64,000 bases of DNA, from NCBI GenBank assembly GCA_965644295.1, contig CBFFRP010000432.1, positions 62,001 to 126,000 on the forward strand. The letters run 5' to 3'. Position numbers and translations under genes: made by a program. This document shows positions 1 through 11,811 of the stretch, one piece after another (within the stretch, counting starts at the first letter, position 1; every line of letters begins with the position of its first letter). This DNA is from Paraphysomonas bandaiensis. Its lineage: Eukaryota > Chrysophyceae. The notes under the pieces were generated by a model. That model saw only the letters and a list, made by a program, of their open reading frames with translations. It did not search any database and was not told the DNA's origin.

Positions 1-543
1 GTAATGAGTATTGGTACAAGACAAAATTTTTTGTCGTCATCACGTTTTGCGACTCAGGTGTTAATAGCAGATCGAACTCTAGATATGATATATCCCAATC
101 TTTTGATTGATTTAAACAACCCCAATGGGACAGCGTGTCCGAAGTACTCGTGTGGAAAGTCGCTTAATATTTTGCAGATCATTGCCGCCTTCGAGCCAGA
201 TGCAAATAAATACACTGTGAAATGTCCATACTGTGGTACTGAATATGTCCCACGCTTTACAGTGCACTCGTCATCTGATGATTGGACTGGAAGCGAAGGT
301 GAAGGAAGTCTTCTTTGGTGTGAGCTGCTGAGTCCTTGGGTCTTACAAAAAGAAGTTTTAAATGTCATCACAGGAAGTGGGGTCGAAACACTATTATCTT
401 CGACTTTCAGAAACTCGTCCCTGAATATGCAGTACGCGGTTATATTTTGGAACCTAATTATATATTTTCGCCTGTACGGTTTACCGTATGCCTTCCTGAT
501 AACTGAAAAGTCAAGTATGGCATTTCTAATCCCATTAGATTAG
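1..543 (+). CDS. DENND4-like protein, C-terminal fragment
   Basis: This frame is open from the first base of the window and stops at 541-543, so it is the 3' end of a gene that starts further upstream. The visible part holds two cysteine pairs (CPKYSC and CPYC), then an LLSPWVLQKE motif and an IFWNLIIYFRLYGLP motif. This order matches the C-terminal tail of DENND4-family proteins, where a zinc-ribbon-like part precedes an 'LSPLVLRKE' and an 'FWNLVWYF' segment. Those proteins are DENN-domain exchange factors for Rab GTPases such as Rab10 in membrane traffic. The DENN domain itself would lie outside the window. The family call is from remembered motifs. The ATG at 4 is probably internal. Confidence 0.55.
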   Translation, partial: VMSIGTRQNFLSSSRFATQVLIADRTLDMIYPNLLIDLNNPNGTACPKYSCGKSLNILQIIAAFEPDANKYTVKCPYCGTEYVPRFTVHSSSDDWTGSEGEGSLLWCELLSPWVLQKEVLNVITGSGVETLLSSTFRNSSLNMQYAVIFWNLIIYFRLYGLPYAFLITEKSSMAFLIPLD

Positions 544-1003
544 TTGGTAGTTGTGTTGGTGGTATTTATACATCGTAAAAATAATATATGTTCCAGTAAA
601 TTTTGATGATAACACACTGATATATGGAGATATATGTTTTACTGCACGACATCAATTTAATTGCACCACGCTCTTCAATCCACAATAATAAAATACATTG
701 TGTGTTCGAATCCTTTCAGCATACCATGAATTGCCTCAGCATAATTTATTTTGCACCTACTATATATCTATATATAGCAGTAGCATATACATAAAATCAG
801 TGTATCGCTTTAACATATCGTGTTCTCTGAAAGAAGAACCGAAATATATTCATATATTCCATGAGAATGACACCAGCTTGAATAATAATTTCGTTGAGAG
901 GTGAATATAACACACAAATTGTTAAGAGTAAAGATTACTACAAATATTCTGGTGCTATAGCTATATAAAAACGTAGATCAATTAATGACATTAACTGCAT
1001 TTT
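544..1003. other. Intergenic, convergent 3' ends
   Basis: AT-rich spacer between the 3' ends of two convergent genes. A 68-codon open frame at 698-904 has no recognisable features and is not called. I see no RNA gene here. Confidence 0.5.
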
Positions 1004-3416
1004 TTACGCTCCATACAACTCATTAGCATCGTCTTCTCTATGCTGTAAAATTCTTTCATGCCACATTTCAATATAGTACAAAAAATTCATACTATCAGTA
1101 TTCACAATACCATCATCCACAGGGTTCCACACCACTGCCATTGTCTGTATTGGTGACTGTCCGATAAATTTGTAGGCATCTAGCGACGTAAATCCAAGAT
1201 TGATCTGGTGCACACATGTAAGTCTCAATATCGAAACAACAAAAGCATTACCATCATGGTTCCGAGGTTCAAGACATGTTGATAAAAATCAAACGTATAA
1301 ACTAATATATACGTAAAATTAAAGAACATGGGCAAATGATAAACTCACCAAGTTTAGGGTCGTAAGTGTATTTAGCTAGTTCTTTTCTGCGTATCCAGTG
1401 AGAACAGCAACGCGATAAATAACAATTTACCGTTTCGATAACAAAGATGTTCGACTAGAGCTGGAAAGTCCTGAGAATACTTCCCGGTCAACCAAAGACA
1501 TGTCCTCAACAATATGGCCAATATTTTCTGTTATGCTGGGCTCATTCCCAGGTTCAGTCACCACTACATCAACAGGTACCATGACGAGGAATACATATGT
1601 CTGGGTAGCCCACCTATAGCCTTAGCAGTTGAAACAAGAGGAGAAACTAAATAAGGGTGATCCCCTTCGAGGTTGATGCGCACAGCTGGCTGCATACTCC
1701 GCAGTATCCTTTGTATCTAACGTGAAACAACATCATGCTCGAAGACAAAAGCGCAGAGTAGGACCTACCCATCTGACTATCCATTGAGGTGGCAACGATG
1801 AGAAGGCGTGACTATATATTTGCCCTGTGTATACCTCAGAGAAAGCTATTGTACGTTTAAATCGACCCTGTACAACAGCCTCAAACACACGCTTTTTGCC
1901 ACTGCATATGCACAGAGAAATCAGTCTTCGTCAGTCAATGCCAAGTTACTGACCTGAAAAATTCCTTAGGTGAGTCTGCGAGCCCATCTACCAGGATGTA
2001 TATCTCTCCCACAAACATATCCGATTCTACAGGGATAACTGAGAGCCGTGGATCTTGAGTGTGGAGACGAAGGGGCTGAATAAGTCGAGAGACTTCAGCC
2101 TCACTTCGGCCTCTGTACATGTGTGGGCTACGACGTGTTAGCAAAGGCCGTGAAGGCCAAGTGGTAGGATCTGGAACATGACTTGAGCAATCCATAGCAG
2201 TTCCCAGCTGTGCAGATGTTATTGAAGAAATGCCCCCCCGCTCTTTAATTCTATCACTTCTATCATTCGACATTGACCCGCGTGTATGCATAGGCATAGA
2301 AAAAAGGGAGGTATAGGCATCCAAAAAATCAATAAGAGATCGGGTAAGATATTGTTGTCGCACCTCGGTGATGCAGACTATACAGACAAAAGCGTTCTTC
2401 ACACTATGGCTGAAAGACATAGAAAATGCATTACTCATGTGCTCCATCAAAATCCATATAACAGGAATCAAAACAAAGACGGATAGTAGAACTAGAACAA
2501 TTCTAACGGCAGTTCTAGCACTGTGCACTTCATGGTGGAGGTCACTTATACTACGTCGAAGTCGTTCATTCTCCGTAAGGAGGTTACTTACATCCTACAA
2601 AAATTACATCGTGTTAAGCAATTATGGTAAGGTATCATGATGAAATAGCACTCGTGAATATACCTGAGTGTTATTGCGCAAATTCTTCTCGATATCAATG
2701 AGAGTGGTGTGCTCCGGAAAACCACCAGAAACTTCATTAGAAACCCGAAGAATAGCACTAACGTTAAATTGATATAGCAACTCAGAATTACACAAAAAAC
2801 GCTTGTGCTTTATGTGATGAATGAAATCAAAATTTAACAAATCATTTCCTAGTTTTACAGCATCCACGGAAGTAAGCCTCCGATTCTTTTTCAACCAGTC
2901 CACAGCATCTCTTCCCAAGAAACACTGTGAATATCTGTGGAAATGATGATATCTTACACGTAAAGGAATTTCACTCATCATCCGAACTGCTAACAATCGC
3001 AGTTCTTCATAGTTATTATCTCCCTGCAGCGAAGAAATGTATCTAACAGATTCGGTTAACCCTTCGATCCATTGTTCACAACATTCTTCGCTGAACATGG
3101 CTATTCTCCACACATGCTCTGACCCATCTGCCCCTTTACCAATAGCCTTAACAACGGAATGGCATCTAAACAACGCTTCATCGATTTCATCACAACTGCA
3201 CTCAGTCAGTATGTATTCCTGTAGTCTTAACTGATAGAATTTCTCGTTTATCAATTCCTCAGTCTTCATATCCGTTTCAATTAAGTCATCTGGTAACTGA
3301 CGTTTAAATATCCGAATGAACTGTCCCTTTAAATGAACGAAGTATCTCTTCCAGCGATAGTCATCAGAGAGCTTCACGAAATACACTCCTGATATACAGG
3401 GGCAGAGTTGGACCAT
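1004..3416 (-). CDS. PH-DEP-transmembrane-DUF1769 (Duc1-like) protein
   Basis: A multi-exon gene read from ATG 3416 to a stop at 1004. The first exon (to about 2666) begins with a PH-like domain (about residues 8-130). A DEP domain follows (about 150-225), with motifs RYSQCFLGRDAVDWL and FDFIHHIKHKRFL. After an intron at about 2595-2665, a short coiled coil (LLTENERLRR) leads into a strongly hydrophobic segment (IVLVLLSVFVLIPVIWIL), a likely membrane anchor. Further exons give QGRFKRTIAF and HPYLVSPLVSTAKA, which resemble the DUF1769/Duc1 domain (PIP2-binding in yeast Duc1), and the last exon at 1004-1228. Likely role: a membrane-tethered phosphoinositide-binding adaptor. Exon ends in the 1.2-1.9 kb part are approximate. 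PH and DEP are fairly sure; DUF1769 is moderately sure. Confidence 0.65.
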
Positions 3417-3819
3417 ATCAGTGGGTGGGGGGGGGGATGGAGAGATTCGGACTATGGGGATATGTGTGTCATGTGTGTGTGGTTATGTGCGTGCTAAGGG
3501 GGGTGTATATGCTGCTGTCAATGGAAGCATGCATGTATATACACACACACATCTATAGAGATGCCTCACACACAGAGCACAGCAGAGTATACTCCAAATA
3601 ACCTTCTACAACCAATCATTATCTACTTAAGAGTATTCCTTTATTATCATTGGTTAATTCTTTCATATACTGCTGCTCATGTACTGTAGTACGCAGGATG
3701 TGGGTGCAGCAGTACAGAGAGTTGTCCATATGGCGAACTCATCTATCAGCTATGTATATATACATATATAACAGTGACGGCTTGGTAAGCAGCATACACG
3801 CCTCTCCTATCACTGGTAT
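3417..3819. promoter_or_regulatory. Divergent promoter region with simple repeats
   Basis: This spacer separates two genes transcribed away from each other (start codons at 3416 on minus and 3820 on plus), so it should hold both promoters. It has a G-run at about 3426-3436, GT/TG-rich sequence at about 3470-3490, a CA tract at about 3541-3550 and TATATA stretches near 3760-3772. I cannot assign a TATA box to either gene. Confidence 0.45.
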
Positions 3820-5087
3820 ATGATCAGTAGGTCAGTTCGAGCTGTTATGCCAGCTATCATATCCAGTAACCTGGCAGGCATACCATGCGTCCCCATACTG
3901 TTCGAAGATCAGCATGTGGTGGTAGTAAACAAACCAACTAACATGCTCTCTGTTCCTGGACGAACAGATATTATAACGAGACGTCCACGACACATAGAGT
4001 GGAAAGATGCAGTGATACATGCAGCAGAATCTGATGCTGATAGCTTGAGATGCAGTGATTCATGTAAGTCACTGCTACGGAGCCTCTCTTCTCTCGATTC
4101 AGTTCCAAGAAAGCAAAAGTCTTTCGCGTCATGGATGAAGCGCAACATGAAAAATACTCCACCTGAAGTTTCTGACGAGGCGTTTGCGACAATAACGGCT
4201 TCAGACCGGCTGTTGCATTCACCATCTATCGAGTCACTTCCTCCTGATCGTGTCAGTGTTGCAGAAGTGGTGGAGCAATACTGCGGCAAAGTATATACTG
4301 TTCATAGACTTGACTGTGAGACTTCTGGTGCTATGGTGTTTGCGAAATCTGAGATTGGAGCAGCTGTATTGGGGAAACAATTCCAGCAAAAAATTGTAAG
4401 ACACATGTAAACCAAAGTAGCATGCTTACTTTTCTAATTTCCATCAGACCAAGAAGCTTTATATTGCTATCGTTGCTGGTGAGGTACAGGAGTCGAAGAT
4501 AATAGTAGATGCGCCACTCTCAGGAAAGTACGAGGAACGTCCACGACAGGTACAATTGTTTACTGGTTGATTCGTATCCAGTAAGTGTTCTGTTGTTTTA
4601 GAGAGTAGATACACTAAATGGAAAACATTCTCTTACAGAAGTACAGCGACTATCAACTTATGTATTGGACAGCGGTGATAGAGTCACTGCAGTTCAGCTC
4701 TTTCCAATTACAGGTAGAACACATCAGCTCAGAGTGCACATGTCACATATAGGGCACCCCATACTGGGAGATACATTGTATGCCCCTGATAACTTCATGA
4801 ATCTCTCTCCTCGGCTGGAGCTCCACGCTTTGGAGCTTAAGTTTCTCCACCCATCTACATCTGAGGAAATTCATGTTACTGCTCCGAGTTCTCTAACCTC
4901 CAGTTTATGGCACGATGATGACAAGACCATTGATGAGTCAGACAAATATTTAGAAGGAAATTTAGAGTACAAGGCATCGAGCAGACCAACAAAAGTTAGA
5001 AAGATAGATACGAAGTTGATTTCAATGTCGACACCAGAGGATGAGTGTAGTGAATTGTCGCCTGTCGTAAATAATGTCACAAGTTAG
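3820..5087 (+). CDS. RluA-family RNA pseudouridine synthase
   Basis: Isomerises uridine to pseudouridine in rRNA or tRNA. Three exons are visible: 3820-4395, 4448-4549 and 4602-5087. The two introns (4396-4447 and 4550-4601) are both 52 nt with GT-AG ends and keep the frame. The N-terminal motif VVVVNKPTNMLSVPGR and the catalytic-aspartate motif HRLDCETSG (RluA motif HRLDxxTSG) are intact. The C-terminal RTHQLRVHMSHIGHPILGD block is the usual RluA substrate-binding motif. A poorly conserved insertion of about 90 residues lies between the first two motifs. A serine/threonine-rich tail of about 60 residues follows the catalytic domain. The exact target RNA cannot be told, and no S4 domain is seen. 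Confidence 0.88.
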
Positions 5088-5383
5088 CTAAATTGACATT
5101 TCTATTAGCCTTATAATAACGACACATTCATTAATTAGTCTTCTTTTCCTCATTACATAGAAAAGTAATATTTCTGTTTTTTCTGGCTTGCAGGCTTCCC
5201 CACGAGCAATGGGCATTCTACTTTAAAACAGATAAAAAATGCTATTGTGGAGTACTCTGCATCAATTTAGGACTCTAAATAGAACTGGAGCATGGCGGTG
5301 AGTACACTTATAATTTTGTTAATACACCTCTTTTTTTCGATTTTAAAGTGTGAGTCTATACGTTCAACACTACCAATCAATAA

Positions 5384-8152
5384 TTACGTCCCACTATATT
5401 TCAAGCGCTTTCTTTTGCTATTCTTGTAGTCAGCGGGCACAGGTTGGAGGTCTCTTTTATTTCCAGTTGATGCTGCACCATCACTAACAGAACTATCAAT
5501 ATTCCTAGCAGAGCCGACTGCAGTGGTATCGGCATTCGTCAATGCAATCTTTTGACCTTTACCTGCCCGTTCAATTGAAAGAATTTTTACATTCACAGAC
5601 TCCCCGATGACAAATCCAGTTATTGCCCTAGCGCCATACTTACTCTTGTGAAGCAACGCATCATCTTCTGCACCAATATCCACGAACGTTCCAAATGAAG
5701 TAATATTCCTCACGGTACCGACCACTTCATCCCCAACTGCGAAATTTCCCGGAGGTGGTATGCTTCTTCTAAGCAGTTGTGGAGGTACACCTCTTATCCC
5801 CCGGACATCCGAATGGGCAGTGCTACTATATATGGGATCTGACAGCCATCTACCAATGGTACGGAGCTGATCCACATCTTCTCGTAGAGAGGATGCAAGC
5901 AGAGACCAGTTACAAGATTCTAGAGCGCGACGAAGGGATTCAGAAAAAAGCAGTGATCTCACATTAGCATTTGAGTTGTTGCATACAGCACGTAGAAGCG
6001 ACCGAGCACAGTCGTACATCTCCGGATGTACAATAGTGCCATCCAGCGGCTCAGATCCCCCAAGTATTCTCAAAAATCCCGCCGAATTCTGAAAAGCAAT
6101 TTTTCCGATGCCACGAACAGATTTCAAATCTTCCAACGAGGAAAAAGGTCCGTTAGCAACCCGATGCTGAACTATCGCCTTCGCCTGAGCGCGGCCTATT
6201 CCAGAGGCATAACTGAGAATATGTTCAGAAGCTGTGTTGACATCTGCACCCACTTCTGATACTACCTCCTCGAGGACTGCCCCTAACCTTTTTTCCAGGA
6301 CTTTTTCTTTGATGTCATGCTGGTACATGCCAATACCTAGGGATGCAGGAGGAACCTTCACCATCTCGCACAAAGGGTCCACCAAACGCAAAGCTATTGA
6401 TATTGCGCCGCGGTAAGTCACCTCTTCCTCTGCACACTACAGTTAGATGATTCGTAAAATGCATTATCCAAAGCCATGATAAACAAGCCTCGCCAGAGAT
6501 TAAGTACGATAAGCATTACGTAGACTAACCTGGATATTCCTCTTGTGCGAGTGAGGAAACAGAATATACCGACGCACCTGCTTCACTCACAAGGGCTGAT
6601 CTCACTCCAGGGAGATCTTGCACGGCTGCGTCACACACCAGCTGCGCTTCCCGCCGCCCTACACCATTACCCACAGCTAAAACAGACACAGAAAACTTGG
6701 AACAGAGAGTTCGAAGTTTATCTGCCACTAATTCAACCTAAAAAATTATAGCTTAATTGAAGGAGCAGTTCAGATTGCGTACTGCGAGATACCTGCTTTG
6801 AGTCAAAGCAGATGAACTTCTCTCTATGCAGCACCCGGGGCTCGGCTGAGCAGTCTAAAATAACCAGCTGCGGATACATTACATGATGCAATAGATGGTA
6901 GTACTCTGCTTGCCTTGTGTCCCTGTTTGAGGCCTGGGTCAACTCCACACACCACCAGCGGACTAGGCGGTGGAGTAAGTACTGAACGTAGAGGTGGCGT
7001 CAACAACAACGACTTTAGGTTGGACGAAAATAACTGCACGGCATTTTCTTCCGCGCGCTGTATTGCCTCTCGCCAAGCAGCGCGAGTGATCATTGGTGAT
7101 ATAATACGCTTTACTGCGTCAGCTATACAAGCTGCGACAATATGGTGCCGACGAAGTGGGTGTTTTTCTGACGAGACTGCAAGTGAGGGTGGCACGCCAA
7201 ACGCATGTCGTAAGGATGTCTCGAATCGTTGGACATCACGATCAGGAATAGAAAAACGAACAGTCAGAGCACCAGCAGAATCCTTTCCCCTGCGTATAGC
7301 AAGAACCTACACGTATCTGTGGTAAAACTCGCAGACCTATAACGATAGAGGCACTACCTGATGAGCGGATAAGTACTTGACAGACTTTGAAAAAGAAAAA
7401 TAGTCACGATATTTCATCCGTTCATTCGAAGTATCTCCAACATCGGTGCCTTTTTTATCGCCAGTTGCCTTCTTTTCGGTACATGTTATTTGTACACTCT
7501 GAGTGATCCACGGCTGCCTCATCAGGCGAACAGTCTCCTCTGAGTGCGCCACTTGATCCGCAACGAGCCATCCAAGACACTCATAGTACTCATCACTCTG
7601 ATGAGGAGCAACCTTACTCACTGTATTAGCAACCACACCACACGCTATGTCTTCTAAACCCGGAATTTCTTTCGCCCTTTGCACTTTCGTCGATGTGGAT
7701 TCCTTATATACACTGTAGGCTTCATCGAGTTCATCCATAGTAAAACAACTCATGAACAACCGTGCTACATCCTCACTACACTTCCCATCTTTCTTCAGCT
7801 TATCTAATCTAGTATTCCTCGTCTTAACAACAGCTCGAAAGGATCCTAGTTCTCTATCTAGTAAGTATGCAGCGTCTGAGTTAATCCCTCCGATTTGTTG
7901 TTGTCGATATCTGACTATGAAGGGAACTGTGGCGCCATCATGTAACAGCTCAATAGCCCTCTCAGCTATGGATGTCTTAACACGGGCCTTGTCGGCTATG
8001 TACTCTATGAACTTAGGAAACACAGGATCGTTGATGATGTTCATAGTTGTTGGGAGGATCGTTGTACTTGTATCTGTATTGATTGTGGTGCTATAACGCT
8101 GACTGTGAACTATACGAGGGATGTACAGGCGTCGAATGGATATACGTCGCAT
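5384..8152 (-). CDS. SRBD1: SRBD1/Tex-like S1 RNA-binding protein
   Basis: Homologue of bacterial Tex and animal SRBD1, nucleic-acid-binding proteins tied to transcription or RNA handling. Exon 1 (8152-7358) holds the Tex N-terminal helical domain (VPFIVRYRQQQIGG). Next comes the YqgF/RNase H-like core (VVCGVDPGLKQGHK), then helix-hairpin-helix motifs (SYASGIGRAQAKAIVQHR, VRGIGKIAFQNSAGF). A C-terminal S1 domain follows (GTVRNITSFGTFVDIGA). Introns: 7307-7357 (51 nt), 6868-6904 (only 37 nt, inferred because it restores the YqgF frame), 6738-6792 (55 nt) and 6430-6529 (100 nt). The first 25 residues are arginine-rich and lack acidic residues, like a mitochondrial or plastid targeting peptide. 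A second Met lies after it. The family is certain; the location is inferred. Confidence 0.9.
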
Positions 8153-9548
8153 ACATAAACACTACACGCTATCACTATAGAGTTACGGTGCATGTAGTGC
8201 TATATATGCTGTATGAGTATATGAATATGAAGAGATTGGATGAAGTTCGGAGCACTTTATCTTCACACAAGCAGTGCCTGAAAACCTCCTCCATGTAGAG
8301 TGCGTATACTCTTCATTTATATGTATACTACACACAATTCGTGTTTCGCTAAACTCGAGTTTCTACATAAAAAGTCGAGTTTTACCACAAAATGTTGACT
8401 TTTGGGCCGAATATGGTATTATTATCTAAACTCTGGCTGGATATGGCGTGAGGAGTTGCCTATAGCAGTCTGTTCTCAAAGAATTACAGATCTAACAGTG
8501 TTATACAAGCGTGAAGCGCGAGTGCATGACAACAACACCACTATTGCACGAGCTGGAGTACATATTTACTGTGGTATGATTAATATATCTTGATACCTGT
8601 ACAGCGATAGCAGTAGACGGCTTCTATGAGTCATTGCCTTGGTTATCATACCCTGGCAGTGTCGTAGTAAATATTTACTCTAATTCGTGCAAAATATGTT
8701 GCATTACAGTGTTGCTGTTATTTGACTTTATGGATATATTGTTATATACAGGATCCGATCCTTGAATGTACATGAAAATCACGTATGAAGTGCATGTACA
8801 AGAAATGGACTGTCACGGACGGTGAGAAGCGGTTTTACGTATCTATTTTTAATTTGAATATACTATGCAGGTAAAACCGCCTTGTATAGGATTTTTTTTA
8901 TTATCCTTTGTACCTTATCAAGTTCAATTCATCATGCAGGAGTTAGCTTTCTGTTGTTGAAGAAGAGTACTGAATTCTAGTGGCCGATGCATGCCAATTT
9001 TTAGAGTAGTATTCTAATTCCTTTGGTGATTTATTTTAGCGTATTATAAATTATAAAGTATGAGCTGCGTGCTGCGTAGTGAAAACGTTTGAAAGAAACT
9101 TTTATTAACAAATACATTGAGATTTTGATTGGAATGGTGCTTAGGAACGTTGATTTTTTACTATTTTAACTTTAGAAGTCATCGATCATCGATCAGTTAT
9201 TGTGCTGGAATGTTAAAATTCGAGCAGTAGGCAGCGTGGAATTACTGAAGTGCTAATATTTCCTTCATATATAAAGTTGTATTCGTGCTGTTGGAATTGA
9301 ACATCACTGAACTTAATCTCCTGCTATACGTAACTATGTAACCCTTCACACTATTTTAACAAAATAATAAATTGCACAATCGCTTCATATATTATTTTCT
9401 ATAAGAATTCAACACAGGATAAAGACATATCTAAACGACAGAGTTCCAAACTGCGACTACAGTACGGATCGGACAGCTAGGGCGTGTAAGTTAAGTTCTT
9501 CCATGGCGTCCCAGCTTTTACAACTACCTAATGTAACGATAATTCGTT
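8153..9548. other. 1.4 kb gap with two small inverted repeats
   Basis: No convincing coding sequence on either strand; the open frames at 8083-8298 and 8402-8593 have no recognisable features. Two inverted repeats stand close together. One pairs TGTACATG (8767-8774) with CATGTACA (8793-8800). The other pairs GCGGTTTTAC (8829-8838) with GTAAAACCGC (8871-8880). A T-run follows at about 8890. This could be a structured non-coding RNA or a decayed small element. Confidence 0.4.
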
Positions 9549-11633
9549 CTAAAAGTTCATCGCGCTTTCCTCGTATTCTAAAAAATCAGTTTCTTCCTCA
9601 AATAGAGCTTCTTTTGCAGCCACAAAATTTCCGGAAGGATCGTACATATTTGCCGGCTTATCGAGACTGACTCCATGTCTGAGCCAGGCAGTAGTGATCC
9701 ACTTCTCACCCTCTAAGACAGGACAGCCACTGTGCTCCGTAAATCCGGTGTCCATAAGCCCATCGGAGCCCATGTAGGTGAATATGCTCGCCATTCCCAC
9801 CTCAGGTTTCACAAAAACGTCAGCCTTGGTAAAAGTCGTTCCACCGCCTCTCTCGGGGATCTACTATCATGAGATAGATATCACGCAACGATAAAATGTA
9901 TACCTGACAATAGAGAACTGCTGTTGCCACTCGCCCAGTTTCCACGTGCTCAGACCCATCGCATTCGCCATCACAGTGGGGTCTAAACCACATACTTTTA
10001 ACTCCCATGAAAAATATAGCTAAAACGCGCTTACATGTATTCGTCCGATACATTGTATTGAATAACAACAAAATACTCCTGGCCCTCGAATCGTAGGTCA
10101 AAATTCGTGTGGGAATTGGTGAAATTCAGCACTCGCTGATAAAGGTTCCTACCAATTGCAAGCAATTATAGATATATTACATTAGTATCGGACTGCGAAT
10201 AAGGGAAAGAAACTAATTTCGTTACACTACTCACCAGAGGGGATCATCTGGTCCCGATACATCATATCCCGCCTGCTGTGCACGCCTACTCTCCGATACC
10301 TCCCCGAGGCCATCCTCTCCAACAACAGCAGCACGCTCAAGCTTCGGCGCGGCATGCTCCATGAGTAACCCACACTCATCCGGGGAAACGAATTCGTGCA
10401 CAACCCATATTTTGGCATGTTCCATGTCTAAATGTGTATCTACTTTCACAGTCTTGTCATGTACAACCTCTAACTCGGTGCGCAACGGGGCAGTGGTGTT
10501 CAACGTGTCGTCCTTGCAGGTATAGTTACGAAGTCTTTCTGTTATTGAGTCTCTATAGTATGTTAGTTCGGTATGAGCTTTCATCACGTTCTCCAAATCA
10601 GAAAAAGTATTTCGGGCGATACATTCAACATACAGATCATCGATCTCATCAGCACATAATTCCAGCGCATCCTCCACCTGACCCTCGAATTGCGAATACT
10701 TCGAAGACACATCCACGTCCATTCCAATCTCGTCCATAAACACTTCCACAGTCTCTTCAAAAGGGCCTTTAATAAACTCAACCTCCTCTCCACCCTCAAC
10801 GTGCTCTGCATATTGTATCTTGAACTTGTGACCTTCGTACGAGTCGATGGTATATGCAGCCTTTGGTTTGATAGGCTCGCCCATAGCAGTCAGGGCCCCG
10901 GTGTCCCCGTTCACCCAGAACACCTGCACGGCTCTGTCGGCATCATTCTTTACCTATAGTGTGGAATAGATATTAATCTACTTGTTCATATATTGAGCAA
11001 TTCAACCTTGAAAGAAGTTTTTATCGGTTCTGAACTGTCCAGTAATTTTTTCTTCAAGTTGGAACGTCTGGTTCCTGTCAAATAATCATAAGTCTTTACA
11101 CGAATTTCAATTTAAACAGCACCATTATCTCCTTGTTTCGTCGAAACATCACTCTCAATGTGCTTAACTGCATACATGTCACGCTTAATAGAACACAACT
11201 ACATTGTTACCTCTGTTCGTTGAGAAGGCTATGTTGCTACCAACATTGGACACTGTCATGCCAATCTCAGAGTCCATGCGTATGACAACAACTTCATCAA
11301 CAGATGACTTCATGAACTGTACGCTTCCCTTCTTCATAGTATCTGCATACTTCACCACAAACTGATGTCCTGAATACGTATTAATATATCCCCGCTGAAA
11401 CACAGGGATAGCATCGGATAGCTGCACCAGTGAAGGGGGTTCGGTGTCGGGGTTGATCCAGTGTATGATGACAGGAGCATCAGCTTCATTCAACACCTTA
11501 TATGATATTATACTGTTAAGATATACAATGAATCAGTGATATGATTCGATCTGACCTCTAAAGAAACAGAGGCACTGGAGATGGACCAGATGAGGGGAAG
11601 TATAGTAAGATAATGCGATAGTTTGTGCTTCAT
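9549..11633 (-). CDS. Secreted prolyl 4-hydroxylase with tandem VHL-like beta domains
   Basis: Exon 1 (11633-11556) encodes a 26-residue signal peptide (MKHKLSHYLTILPLIWSISS). A 61-nt intron (11495-11555) leads to the first VHL-like beta domain (VIIHWINPDTEP, YINTYSGHQFVV). After small exons, a second copy follows (VQVFWVNGDTGAL, IDSYEGHKFKI). Each resembles the pVHL beta domain pattern of 'V.W...G' followed by 'I.SY.GH.'. A linker of about 100 residues leads to a 2OG-Fe(II) dioxygenase domain. It begins at WVVHEFVSPDECGLLMEHA. The iron ligands are HCD in WFRPHCDGECDG and the His of TEHSGCPVLEGEKWITTAW, whose Lys would bind 2-oxoglutarate. The complete catalytic set suggests an active ER or secreted prolyl hydroxylase of about 570 residues. 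Small exons at 11.0-11.2 kb are inferred. The P4H call is sure; the VHL-like call is good. Confidence 0.82.
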
Positions 11634-11772
11634 GTGGAATGAGTTTTATAGATTAAATACAGTCGGTCATGATAATAGAAACTAGACAACAACACTGATA
11701 CAGAGCTGACCCGATACCTGAGTCACTTCCACGAAACAAGTCTTCAACTTTCTTCATTTTTCACACGACTGT

Positions 11773-11779
11773 ACATACA

Positions 11780-11808
<29 letters not shown>
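11773..11808. repeat. (CATA)n microsatellite, about 9 units
   Basis: Perfect tetranucleotide run directly abutting the left end of the duplicated 2.24 kb unit. The same tetranucleotide, much longer, lies at the far end of the second copy. Confidence 0.95.

Positions 11809-11811
<3 letters not shown>

Noticed and set aside
703-713. TGTTCGAATCC resembling a tRNA B box
   Set aside because: The flanking bases cannot form a T stem and no acceptor stem or A box lies upstream at the right distance.
4665-5087. Separate 140-residue gene starting at 4665
   Set aside because: It is the third exon of the RluA-type gene; the ATG is internal and the catalytic domain continues across the spliced introns.
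8083-8298. 71-residue plus-strand open frame
   Set aside because: It overlaps the start of the SRBD1-like gene in antisense, and its composition (many Tyr/Val from TA-rich DNA) suggests chance.
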